Shown one piece after another: positions 1-6,810 of a stretch of DNA of 8,779 bases. Below the pieces are notes generated by a model. It saw only the letters and a list, made by a program, of their open reading frames with translations, was not told where the DNA came from and ran no database searches. This stretch comes from Actinobacteria bacterium UBA3012 (GTDB taxonomy: Bacteria; Actinomycetota; Actinomycetes; Nanopelagicales; Nanopelagicaceae), in the NCBI GenBank assembly GCA_002346305.1, contig DDZI01000099.1:6870-15648 (forward strand). The letters run 5' to 3'. Both the position numbers and the translations under genes were made by a program. The stretch's first letter is position 1, and each line of letters starts with the position of its first letter.

Positions 1-861
1 CAGACACCAATTCAGACACCAACCGTGCAGACCTTTAACCCAGATTCGGTCACTGCGCAAACAGTGAAACCAATCAGGAAAGATTTAAAGTTTCTAACTG
101 TTGCGCAGATAGATAAGAACGGAACACTCAACAATAGATTTGTCGCTGCTTTGAAAAATTATGGTTATGTAACTGCGATTATTCCGGATAGTTCAGGAGT
201 TTTTTTGATTGGAATTGAGATTACAAAATCTGGTGGTGAGCGTTCTTTCATGCAATCACTTTCCAGCACAGGTGAATTTGGACAAAAATATTATTTTGGA
301 AAATCTGCAACTACATTGAATTCTGGAGTTTTGAATAAGGATAAAACCCTAACCTTGGTGGGCAATAGCGCAGAAGTGCTTGCGAAAAAGTCTGTTGTAG
401 GGAAAGTGGATGGAGTTATTCTCAATGTTTCACCTTCAGATGGAAAAATCTTGAAGATTTTAAGAAGCAGTGGCAAAGGCGCCACTCGCTCTTGGAAAAG
501 TTCCGCAGGTAATTTAACAGTAGGTGGCACCTCAAAAACTAAAAGATTAAATGAAGGCGTTATTTCTCAATTCTCAAGTACTGGTTCGGTTCTGTGGAGC
601 AAGAGATACGCGGGAGCATCAGCTGCCATAAACAATTTGGCTGTTGTTGCCGTCCTAACCACTCAAAGTAACTCACTCCTAAAATCCAAAGCGGGAGATG
701 TGGTGGTGTACAAATTTGATAAAAAAGGTGAGCCAACATTAGGTGGGCGAATTCCACTCAGTGCTGAAATCATCGGCTTAAGATCTCAGTCAGGCCTTGG
801 TAGCTGCGTGGCGACTCTGGCTAGTGATGGAACCTTTTCCTTAGCCCAGTTCCCGTTTTAG
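1..861 (+). CDS. C-terminal part of a beta-rich, probably exported repeat protein (5' end outside window)
   Basis: The frame is open from base 1, and the first GTG (base 25) has no ribosome binding site, so this is the last 286 codons of a longer gene. It opens with a Gln/Thr/Pro-rich stretch (QTPIQTPTVQTF) typical of a linker after a signal peptide or membrane anchor. From about residue 28 there are loose repeats of short beta strands: a hydrophobic strand, then a turn such as SSTGEFG, SPSDGK, SSTGSV or DKKGEP, then an aliphatic strand and a small glycine-rich strand such as LTLVGNS or LTVGGTS. This alternation resembles beta-propeller or delta-60/SBBP-like repeats, but I cannot assign a family. 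No catalytic motif and only one cysteine are visible. Surface or periplasm-like location is inferred from the linker and composition. It ends at TAG 859-861, just before a possible terminator hairpin. An enzymatic function cannot be claimed. Confidence 0.75.
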   Translation, partial: QTPIQTPTVQTFNPDSVTAQTVKPIRKDLKFLTVAQIDKNGTLNNRFVAALKNYGYVTAIIPDSSGVFLIGIEITKSGGERSFMQSLSSTGEFGQKYYFGKSATTLNSGVLNKDKTLTLVGNSAEVLAKKSVVGKVDGVILNVSPSDGKILKILRSSGKGATRSWKSSAGNLTVGGTSKTKRLNEGVISQFSSTGSVLWSKRYAGASAAINNLAVVAVLTTQSNSLLKSKAGDVVVYKFDKKGEPTLGGRIPLSAEIIGLRSQSGLGSCVATLASDGTFSLAQFPF

Positions 862-874
862 GGCTTTGGGGCTT

Positions 875-893
875 TTGGGGAGGTGCTCCTCAA
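875..893 (+). terminator. Possible weak intrinsic terminator hairpin
   Basis: TTGGGGAG, loop GTG, CTCCTCAA forms an eight-pair stem with one G-T wobble, followed by only three T residues (894-896). It lies 13 bases after the stop of the preceding gene, where a terminator would be expected. The short T tract makes it weak, and it could instead be part of the next gene's leader, because CCTCAA (888-893) could also pair with TTGAGG at 955-960. Confidence 0.35.
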
Positions 894-934
894 TTTAGAA
901 CTCTTCCCCTAACAGGGTAATCTCTGACCCTACT

Positions 935-940
935 TAAAAT
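935..940 (+). promoter_or_regulatory. Candidate -10 element for the bS22-type gene
   Basis: TAAAAT matches five of six bases of the TATAAT consensus and lies 42 bases before the GTG start. There is no good TTGACA-like element 16-18 bases upstream, so the call rests on the -10 match and its position between a possible terminator and the gene. Just upstream, AGGGT (914-918) can pair either with ACCCT (927-931) or, through AGGG, with CCCT (907-910). Confidence 0.25.
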
Positions 941-969
941 TCGTCAAGCGGTAGTTGAGGTAAGTTTCT

Positions 970-976
970 AAGGGAG
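970..976 (+). promoter_or_regulatory. Ribosome binding site fixing the GTG start at 983
   Basis: AAGGGAG lies six bases before GTG 983. It is a strong Shine-Dalgarno match and is the main argument that this very short frame is a real gene starting at GTG and not at the internal ATG (1016). Confidence 0.7.
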
Positions 977-982
977 TGATTC

Positions 983-1081
983 GTGGGTTCAGTAATCAAA
1001 AAGCGTCGCAAAAGAATGGCCAAGAAGAAGCACAAAAAGTTACTAAAGCGCACCAGAATTCAAAGACGTAACGCTAAATAA
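983..1081 (+). CDS. Small ribosomal protein bS22-type (AURKAIP1/COX24 domain), 32 residues
   Basis: The 32-residue product begins MGSVIKKRRKRMAKKKHKK and ends TRIQRRNAK. About half of its residues are Lys or Arg. The pattern, notably the GSVIKKRRKRM start and the LLKRTRIQRR end, matches the actinobacterial AURKAIP1/COX24-domain peptide identified as ribosomal protein bS22 in the mycobacterial 30S subunit; that identification is established for mycobacteria and carried over here from the sequence pattern. It is expected to act in the ribosome, contacting 16S rRNA through its basic surface. The start is GTG, supported by AAGGGAG six bases upstream. The gene stands alone, with a possible terminator before it and a convergent gene 14 bases after it. 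I see no hairpin terminator after its stop. Automated gene callers often miss it because of its length. Confidence 0.93.
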   Translation: MGSVIKKRRKRMAKKKHKKLLKRTRIQRRNAK

Positions 1082-1095
1082 AACTAGCAACAAAA

Positions 1096-3480
1096 TTAAC
1101 TCAGCGGCTTAGTAAGTAAAGTGGCTTTCCCATTGACATTTACAAAAGCGTAATCTCTGCTCTTGATTTTTGTCCATGATATTGAATTGCTTTTATCAAT
1201 TGCAGTGTCATTTGCCAAAGTACTTTTTTTAGTAACTAAATCCAGAGAACAAAGTCGATCTTCACATCCGTAAATTACGCTCTTTCCATTTAAAGCAATA
1301 GGTGAGACTGGAGTTGATGTAGGAACAAACTCAGAAATACTCCCGGGAGAAGTCAAGTCAGTCCAATGAATGCGATCAGCTTTCGAAATAGTCGCAGAAG
1401 ATGATGCGTACCAAATTGCTCGAATTGCAGAACCATCCACAGCTAGGTCTAAATCAAAACCAGCAACAGGTAATTCACGTTTTCCTGCTTCAACCGTCGT
1501 AAATTGCCAATCTAGTGGTGAAACAGTACTTCTGGTCGCGTATCGAATATCACCTTGGATCGGTTTCTTTTCTGGAGCAGCTAGAACAGAGTCATAAAGT
1601 AGATGAATTTTCTTTCCAGTAGATACAGCCGCAAGATGAAATGCTACATCGCCTTCGGTTCGGCCACCAGTGATTTTATCTCCATCAACAATTTCATAAC
1701 TCCAACCAGATTTAACCTGCGTTGCACCAAGTAAAATTCCTTGCGAGTCATCTCGATAAAATACTTGCAAGCCTTGAGTGGTCGATGCACAGGCGTTGGA
1801 GATATTGACATTACTTGCAGTCTTGGTGCGAATAGATTCACGGTAATCTTGGATTACCGGCCCGTTACCATCAACTGTCTCATAACTCCATTTTTTCCCA
1901 TCATAGTTTGCATAAAGTAAATCTTTTTCAACAGTATCTGTATAGAAAATATGCAACTTCTCTTTTTTCCCAGGATTTGTTTTGCAGACAGAAAGCCTTC
2001 CACTTAGATTGTTATTTCGCTTACCTGATTTAGTGGAATCTCCATCTACGATTTGTCGTTTCCAGAGTTTTCCATCAAATTGATTCATAATTAGGTATCC
2101 ACTTTTAGAATCGGTGTAAATGAGTGTTTGTTTTCCCCTATAAATGGTGCTGGTAGTAAATTGCGCATCTGAATTTGGATCGAGAACTTTACTGGCCCAG
2201 GTATTTTCCGGAACAACTACCGAAGAAATGGATTCTTTACTTTGAAAGCCATTTGAAATTGCTATTACTCCAAAGTAGTAAGGGAGCCCAGCAGATAGAT
2301 TAGGAATCGTAACTGGAGATTTAGTTACTGTGATGATTTGATTGCCAGGGTAAACTTTTATTTGATAAGAAGTAATTTCTTGCCTAATTGCTTCTTCAGG
2401 TGGATCGAAAGAGAGAGTAATTGACTTATTTCCAGAAATTGTATGAAGGTTTCGAATTTCACTGATTCTTGTAGCTGGAGTTTTCCCACGCATATCTTTT
2501 AGCATTCCAATTACTACTGGACCCGGATCATGAATTGCCTGTTGCATATCTATAGTCGAGCTCATTAATCCATTGATAGCACTTTTTGGAAATAACTCAT
2601 CATCTAAATGACTAACCGAAGATCCTGATTTGTACTGACTAGGCGCAAAAAGTTTTGGCTTAATACCATTATTTGCCAATGCTCCTTGCGAGCCAACCCA
2701 ATAAAGCGGAGAGGTTACATAGGTTGAGAACTCAGGAAGAGTTGCGGAAAGGTCAGATAATCGGCGACCCGCCTCGTTGGCAACAAAGCCTGCGAAGATG
2801 CTGGGCGAATCATTTGCAAAGGTTTCAAACCGATCATTAAATGTCTCTGTTGAGATAATTCCAAGGCCATGCCCTAATTCGTGGAGAACGGCACTTAAAA
2901 AATCAAATTGGCCAACAGCATTTTTCCCATCTGTACCGTAATACCAATTTACGTTGGATGGATTTGAATTAAAACGTGCCGATATTTCAGCATTTAATTC
3001 ATCTTGGTCTTTCTTATCGCTAGCCAATGAATTAGCAAGTGCGGCTGGGTACCAAAGATTTTTTTCTGGTGCGCCAGGGAAATCTTTGAAATATCCGCCT
3101 CCCTTAGGTCCACCAGGTCTGGCATTTCCAAGTATTCCTCGATCAAGTGGTGACCAGTAAGCATCAACACTGATAGTGACAGTGGATTCAAAAAGGTATG
3201 ACCAGATTTGTGCTGCGCGCAAAAATGCTTTTTTCGCTGGTTCTGGCCAAGGCGTTCGAGATTCGGTGAGAAAATTAACTTCAAATTTAGATTTAGGATC
3301 TAAATTTGCATCATTAAAAGGAATATAAGTTGGCGTTACCTTTGTCGTAGCACCGGCATACGCAACTTGCAACGGTGCAATTATTGATTCAGGCGTTAAC
3401 GCCGAAGCGTTTGGAGCCAGAGGTAGCAGCAAGGCTGCGAGCAGCCCTACAATTACAGTTATTGATTTACCCCGCTTCAT
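1096..3480 (-). CDS. Secreted zinc-metalloprotease-like protein with FN3-like domain and propeller-like repeats
   Basis: A 794-residue exported protein. Residues 1-27 form a signal peptide: basic MKRGK, a hydrophobic core, then a likely cleavage after ASA (25-27). Residues about 60-332 form the protease-like part, with a Zn-binding HELGHGLG at 200-207 (His200, His204, catalytic Glu201), preceded by NWYYGTDG (178-185) and QFDF (191-194). It is followed by SSVSHLDD (287-294), GLMSS (304-308) and HDPGP (317-321), an order I recognise from secreted HExxHGLG(F)-type bacterial peptidases. The metzincin third ligand position (210) is Ser, so the third zinc ligand is unresolved. Residues about 336-423 look like a fibronectin-III domain. 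From about 446 to 666, four repeats carry a YxD-type strand (Tyr455, 513, 575; a shorter YD at 629) and then Trp...VDG (Trp473, 531, 593; a variant at 658), suggesting a propeller-like domain, perhaps for binding a polymer. The substrate is unknown. The gene is divergent from the 95-residue protein gene, with 43 bases between them. No Shine-Dalgarno precedes ATG 3480. Confidence 0.85.
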   Translation of the reverse strand: MKRGKSITVIVGLLAALLLPLAPNASALTPESIIAPLQVAYAGATTKVTPTYIPFNDANLDPKSKFEVNFLTESRTPWPEPAKKAFLRAAQIWSYLFESTVTISVDAYWSPLDRGILGNARPGGPKGGGYFKDFPGAPEKNLWYPAALANSLASDKKDQDELNAEISARFNSNPSNVNWYYGTDGKNAVGQFDFLSAVLHELGHGLGIISTETFNDRFETFANDSPSIFAGFVANEAGRRLSDLSATLPEFSTYVTSPLYWVGSQGALANNGIKPKLFAPSQYKSGSSVSHLDDELFPKSAINGLMSSTIDMQQAIHDPGPVVIGMLKDMRGKTPATRISEIRNLHTISGNKSITLSFDPPEEAIRQEITSYQIKVYPGNQIITVTKSPVTIPNLSAGLPYYFGVIAISNGFQSKESISSVVVPENTWASKVLDPNSDAQFTTSTIYRGKQTLIYTDSKSGYLIMNQFDGKLWKRQIVDGDSTKSGKRNNNLSGRLSVCKTNPGKKEKLHIFYTDTVEKDLLYANYDGKKWSYETVDGNGPVIQDYRESIRTKTASNVNISNACASTTQGLQVFYRDDSQGILLGATQVKSGWSYEIVDGDKITGGRTEGDVAFHLAAVSTGKKIHLLYDSVLAAPEKKPIQGDIRYATRSTVSPLDWQFTTVEAGKRELPVAGFDLDLAVDGSAIRAIWYASSSATISKADRIHWTDLTSPGSISEFVPTSTPVSPIALNGKSVIYGCEDRLCSLDLVTKKSTLANDTAIDKSNSISWTKIKSRDYAFVNVNGKATLLTKPLS

Positions 3481-3486
3481 GGAAAA

Positions 3487-3492
3487 ACCGTA
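3487..3492 (-). promoter_or_regulatory. Candidate -10 element for leaderless transcription of the protease gene
   Basis: On the minus strand TACGGT fits the actinobacterial TANNNT -10 pattern and ends six bases before ATG 3480, so transcription would start at or near the first base of the start codon. No Shine-Dalgarno is present in this interval, which agrees with a leaderless mRNA, common in actinobacteria. A -35 element is not evident. Confidence 0.35.
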
Positions 3493-3510
3493 GCAGTTTT
3501 ATTGGACTCA

Positions 3511-3517
3511 AGAGGAG
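3511..3517 (+). promoter_or_regulatory. Ribosome binding site for the 95-residue protein gene
   Basis: AGAGGAG lies six bases before GTG 3524. The strong match supports a GTG start and supports this being a genuine gene even though its product is not recognised. Confidence 0.65.
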
Positions 3518-3523
3518 CTCAAA

Positions 3524-3811
3524 GTGAATTCGGAAGAATTGGCTAGCGCAGGAATTAAACGGGCGGCCAAAGAGCAAAAGAATCAGAGTAAAGAATCAGA
3601 ATTAGCAGATTTACGCAGTGACTTGGCTCGAGCGCTTGGTGATTTTATCCAACAAAATTTTGCCCACAAATACGGTCCGCTAATTGGACCAATCTCAGAA
3701 GGTGCTATTGAGAAGTTCCTGAAAGATTTTGAAGAAAACTCAACTAAAGCAAAAACAGAGTTGACCTTTGTTTTACAGGAGTTGCTAGATCGGATAATTT
3801 CGAGCAAATGA
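3524..3811 (+). CDS. Small conserved-looking helical protein of unknown function, coupled to glutaredoxin
   Basis: I do not recognise this 95-residue product. It has no signal peptide, membrane segment or cysteine. The first 25 residues are charged and rich in Lys, Glu, Gln and Ser. Residues 26-48 (from ELADLRSDLARAL) look like an amphipathic helix, a short Gly/Pro segment (KYGPLIGPISEG, 49-60) follows, and residues 61-92 look like two more helices. The GTG start has a strong ribosome binding site (AGAGGAG, six-base gap), and the stop overlaps the next start as ATGA at 3808-3811, so the glutaredoxin-like protein is probably translated from the same message by coupling. It is therefore likely a cytoplasmic protein made together with the thiol protein; a functional partnership is only inference. 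The 43-base gap to the divergent protease gene must hold the promoters of both directions. Confidence 0.75.
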   Translation: MNSEELASAGIKRAAKEQKNQSKESELADLRSDLARALGDFIQQNFAHKYGPLIGPISEGAIEKFLKDFEENSTKAKTELTFVLQELLDRIISSK

Positions 3812-4047
3812 AAGCCAAAGTCACGATTTACTCTCGGCATGGATGTCATCTTTGTCATGTAATGAGAGACGAAGTTGTGCAAATCCAAAGTGATCTTGAT
3901 TTCACAATTGAAATAATTTATGTTGATAAAAATAGAGAGTTAGAAGAGAAATACGGGGAGCAAGTTCCGGTCATCTTGATAGATGGCCAGATTCATGATT
4001 TTTTTAGACTTAATGAAACAAGATTTAGGAAAGCGTTAACTTCCTAA
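3808..4047 (+). CDS. Glutaredoxin-like thiol-disulfide protein (CxxC)
   Basis: A 79-residue thioredoxin-fold protein of the short glutaredoxin-like type (Pfam Glrx-like/DUF836 class). It begins KVTIYSRHGCHLC: a first beta strand and then the redox motif CHLC (Cys13, Cys16) at the start of the first helix. QVPVILIDG (52-60) supplies the usual cis-proline (Pro54) loop and the following strand, and a short C-terminal helix ends the fold. The expected role is cytoplasmic dithiol-disulfide exchange; the partner and reductant are not shown by the sequence. Small proteins of this kind are common in actinobacterial genomes. The ATG overlaps the preceding stop (ATGA), and no clear Shine-Dalgarno precedes it, which fits translational coupling. 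Its last 12 bases overlap the tail of the convergent helicase gene. Confidence 0.88.
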   Translation: MKAKVTIYSRHGCHLCHVMRDEVVQIQSDLDFTIEIIYVDKNRELEEKYGEQVPVILIDGQIHDFFRLNETRFRKALTS

Positions 4048-5697
4048 TTTATTATCACCCGAGAGAATGTCGTCTGCATCAATAATTTGATATGAATAAC
4101 CTTGTTCAGTCAAAAATCTTTGTCTGTTCTGCGCAAAATCTTGATCGATAGTGTCCCGTGCAACTAACGTGTAAAAACGGGCACCTCGCCCATCAGCTTT
4201 AGGTCGAAGAATTCTGCCTAACCGCTGAGCCTCTTCTTGGCGTGATCCAAAAGCTCCAGATACCTGAATCGCAATTGTGGCTTCAGGTAGATCGATAGAG
4301 AAGTTTGCCACTTTGGAGACAACCAAAGTAGTTATTTCTCCCTCTCTAAATAGTTGAAATAAAGATTCGCGCTCTTTAATCGGAGTGTCACCGGTAATAA
4401 CAGGAGCACCTAGAGTTTCACCAAGTTTTGCTAGTTGATCGAGATACTGACCAATCACTAATACTTGTTCACCTTGGTGTTTATCAGCAATAAATTTTGC
4501 AACATTAGTTTTGGTCAAAGTTGTAGCACATGTTCGGTAACGATGCTCTGGTTCGGCAGTCGCATAAAGAAGTCTTTCGGCATCAGTTAAATTCACGCGA
4601 ACTTCAATACATTCTGCAGGGGCGATATAACCTTGTGCTTCAATTTCTTTCCACGGAACGTCATATCGTTTTGGACCAATTAGTGAAAAGACTTCACCCT
4701 CCATGCCATCTTCACGAACAAGTGTCGCAGTTAAGCCAAGGCGCCTGCGGGATTGAATATCAGCAGTAAATCTGAAGACAGGAGCTGGGAGCAAGTGAAC
4801 TTCATCATAAATAATTAAACCCCAGTCATGAGAATCAAATAAATCTAGATGTGCGTATACGCCACCTTTTTTAGTTGTTAACACTTGGTAAGTAGCAATG
4901 GTTACTGGCTTAATTTCTTTTTTAGTGCCTGAATATTCGCCGATCTCATCCTCAGTTAGAGATGTTTTAAGAAGTAATTCATTCCGCCATTGCCTAGCTG
5001 CAACAGTATTTGTGACCAAAATTAATGTTGTTGCTTTAGCGAGTGCCATAGCCGCAGCGCCCACCATGGTTTTTCCAGCACCACAAGGCAAAACAATTAC
5101 ACCTGAACCTCCATGCCAAAAACCTTCAGCAGCCATTTTTTGATAGGTACGCAACTTCCAATCTATTTCTACTAGTGAGATTGGATGTGCTTCACCATCT
5201 ACATAACCAGCCATATCTTCTGCTGGCCAACCAAGACGCAACAAACTTTGCTTTAGACGTCCGCGCTCACTTGCAAAAACTACGACAGTTTCGGGATCAA
5301 TCCGTGGCCCAAACATCGGCGCTATTTTTTTGGCTCGTAATACTTCTTCTAAAACTGCTGCATCAGTGGAGGTCAGAATTAAGCCATGAACTGGATGCGC
5401 CTCAAGCCGGAGTCTTCCGTAGCGGTCCATTGTTTCTGCAATATCGACAAGCAGTGCATGTGGGACTGAGTACCGGGAATAACGCAACAAAATATCGATT
5501 ACAGCTTCTGCATCATGACCGGCAGCACGCGCATTCCAAAGTCCCAAATTAGTCAATCTATATGTATGTACGTGTTCTGGTGATCTTTCTAATTCAGCAA
5601 ATGGAGCAATGGCTTTTCGGCACTCATCAGCCAACAAATGGTCAATTTCTAGCAGAAGGGTTTTATCGCTCTGAACAATTAGTGGACCATCGCTCAT
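4036..5697 (-). CDS. XPB/ERCC3-like superfamily 2 DNA helicase
   Basis: A 553-residue ATP-dependent helicase of the bacterial XPB/Rad25 family (Rv0861c type), a 3'-5' DNA translocase class linked to repair. Residue numbers count from the in-frame TTG at 5703, two codons before the chosen ATG. Residues 8-125 form an N-terminal module also present in the neighbouring helicase-associated protein. Motifs then follow in order: DWKLRTYQ (181-188), Walker A LPCGAGKT (205-212, Lys211), DEVH box (300-303), LTAT (324-327) joined to the XPB-specific RED motif (Arg330-Asp332), and motif VI QRLGRILR (493-500). All key residues are intact and the length is normal for the family (Rv0861c is about 540). ATG 5697 is preferred over TTG 5703 because GAGAGG lies eight bases before the ATG but only two before the TTG. 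The upstream peptidase stop is two bases from this start, so the genes are cotranscribed. The 3' end overlaps the convergent glutaredoxin gene by 12 bases. Confidence 0.95.
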   Translation of the reverse strand: MSDGPLIVQSDKTLLLEIDHLLADECRKAIAPFAELERSPEHVHTYRLTNLGLWNARAAGHDAEAVIDILLRYSRYSVPHALLVDIAETMDRYGRLRLEAHPVHGLILTSTDAAVLEEVLRAKKIAPMFGPRIDPETVVVFASERGRLKQSLLRLGWPAEDMAGYVDGEAHPISLVEIDWKLRTYQKMAAEGFWHGGSGVIVLPCGAGKTMVGAAAMALAKATTLILVTNTVAARQWRNELLLKTSLTEDEIGEYSGTKKEIKPVTIATYQVLTTKKGGVYAHLDLFDSHDWGLIIYDEVHLLPAPVFRFTADIQSRRRLGLTATLVREDGMEGEVFSLIGPKRYDVPWKEIEAQGYIAPAECIEVRVNLTDAERLLYATAEPEHRYRTCATTLTKTNVAKFIADKHQGEQVLVIGQYLDQLAKLGETLGAPVITGDTPIKERESLFQLFREGEITTLVVSKVANFSIDLPEATIAIQVSGAFGSRQEEAQRLGRILRPKADGRGARFYTLVARDTIDQDFAQNRQRFLTEQGYSYQIIDADDILSGDNKLGS

Positions 5698-5699
5698 TA

Positions 5700-6776
5700 T
5701 CAAGGCCTCTCAATAAGATCAGTAATCAGTGCATTTAAAAAGGTAATTTGAGAGTCAATTGAATCTGCTTTGACCCATTCTCCTCGAGCGTGGGCTCCAC
5801 CGCCAATTGCACCCAAACCATCAAGAGTTGGGGCGCCTGCGGCGGCAGCAAAGTTTCCATCACTTACTCCTCCGACAGATACGCCAGTCAAAGTCGGTCT
5901 TCCTAGTTGTTCATTAACTTTTTGGGCTCGCTCAAATAATGATTTCGTTGAAGTTAATTCAAGAGGTGGACGGTTAATCTGACCCGTGACAGTAATTTTT
6001 GCTTCCGGATTTTGGGGCTGTAGCGAATTAAGGGAATTTGAAATCCGCGTTAATTCAGCAGCTTTAAAGGAACGCACATCAACATCTACAGAAGCTAACG
6101 CGGGCACAGTATTTGTGGTGGATCCCGATGTCATTGTTGTTGGGACAACAGTTGTTCCAAATTCTGGATTTTCCATCTTGGCAATCGCAAGAACTAATTG
6201 GGAAATTTCAGTACTGGCGTTGATGCCTTTTTCAGGCTCTAGCCCGGCATGGGCCGCTCTACCTGTAACTGTGACTTTAAAATCAGCACTGCCTTTTCTT
6301 CCAATCTTTACTGCTCCATCTACAGATGCTTCAAAAACTAAAACTGCGCGAGCGTTGCGTGACAAATCCTCAATTAGTTTTTTGGATGAGCGAGATCCAG
6401 TTTCTTCGTCAGTAGTTGCAATTAGAGCAACAGATCCACTCACTCCACGAAGTGCATAAAGTGCTTGAATAAATCCAGCTTTCATATCAAAAACGCCAGG
6501 CCCGGTAATTCGGTTTTCTTTAACTTCCCAAATAGGCGTAAATGAATCTTTTGGCCAAACTGTATCTAGATGCGTAAGTAAGAGTATTTCAGGATTCGGA
6601 TCTCCCCACCAAAAAACTGGACGATTCTCAATCTCATGAATTTTTGCCGGCGCATTTAGTACTTCATTTGCAATCTCTGCGGCCAACTTAGTGACGGCTT
6701 GGCACGCTGATAAATCAGAAGTCGGGGATTGGCAGCGCACTAATTTCTCTAGGTGCTCCAATACTTGCGAACTCAT
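5700..6776 (-). CDS. M20 family metallopeptidase, carboxypeptidase G2 / ArgE-DapE type
   Basis: A 358-residue di-zinc hydrolase of the M20 family, closest in motif style to glutamate carboxypeptidase (CPG2). Numbers count from the in-frame TTG at 6779. HLDTVWP (70-76) gives zinc ligand His70 and catalytic-site Asp72; GPGVFDMKAG (93-102) gives bridging Asp98; TTDEETGS (122-129) gives general base Glu125 and ligand Glu126; FEAS (149-152) gives Glu150; and GGGAHARGEW (326-335) gives the final His330. The lid/dimerisation domain spans about 161-270, with AAHAG (175-179) carrying the His that reaches into the partner's active site. The set is complete, so an active enzyme is likely, cytoplasmic since no signal peptide is seen. 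The substrate (a C-terminal amino acid such as glutamate, or an acyl-amino acid) cannot be read from sequence. ATG 6776 is chosen because AAAAGGGG lies six bases upstream. It is 34 bases after the helicase-associated gene and two bases before the helicase gene. Confidence 0.92.
   Translation of the reverse strand: MSSQVLEHLEKLVRCQSPTSDLSACQAVTKLAAEIANEVLNAPAKIHEIENRPVFWWGDPNPEILLLTHLDTVWPKDSFTPIWEVKENRITGPGVFDMKAGFIQALYALRGVSGSVALIATTDEETGSRSSKKLIEDLSRNARAVLVFEASVDGAVKIGRKGSADFKVTVTGRAAHAGLEPEKGINASTEISQLVLAIAKMENPEFGTTVVPTTMTSGSTTNTVPALASVDVDVRSFKAAELTRISNSLNSLQPQNPEAKITVTGQINRPPLELTSTKSLFERAQKVNEQLGRPTLTGVSVGGVSDGNFAAAAGAPTLDGLGAIGGGAHARGEWVKADSIDSQITFLNALITDLIERP
5706..5711 (-). promoter_or_regulatory. 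Ribosome binding site fixing the helicase start
   Basis: GAGAGG on the minus strand lies inside the last codons of the upstream peptidase gene and eight bases before ATG 5697. It would be only two bases from the alternative TTG at 5703, so it favours the ATG. Confidence 0.6.
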
Positions 6777-6782
6777 CAATTA

Positions 6783-6790
6783 CCCCTTTT
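6783..6790 (-). promoter_or_regulatory. Ribosome binding site fixing the M20 peptidase start
   Basis: AAAAGGGG on the minus strand lies six bases before ATG 6776 and only three before the in-frame TTG 6779, favouring the ATG. It sits in the 34-base gap after the helicase-associated gene; I see no terminator or clear promoter in that gap, so readthrough from upstream is likely. Confidence 0.6.
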
Positions 6791-6810
6791 TCCTAAGTGC
6801 TAAGTCTGCC

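Noticed and set aside
25..27. GTG as the start of the first protein
   Set aside because: The preceding eight codons continue the same Thr/Pro/Gln linker and no ribosome binding site is present.
3969..3988. Hairpin GGTCATCT-TGAT-AGATGGCC followed ten bases later by seven T residues
   Set aside because: It lies inside the glutaredoxin coding sequence, encoding the conserved VPVILIDG segment. The T run is too far from the stem, and the minus-strand copy has a mismatch and no T run, so a terminator is unlikely for either gene.
5175..5552. A 125-codon open frame on the plus strand
   Set aside because: It is antisense to the helicase gene, in a stretch where the helicase frame shows clear family sequence.
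5986..6459. A 157-codon open frame on the plus strand
   Set aside because: It lies wholly antisense to the M20 peptidase gene, whose catalytic motifs are intact, has no ribosome binding site, and its product has no recognisable pattern.
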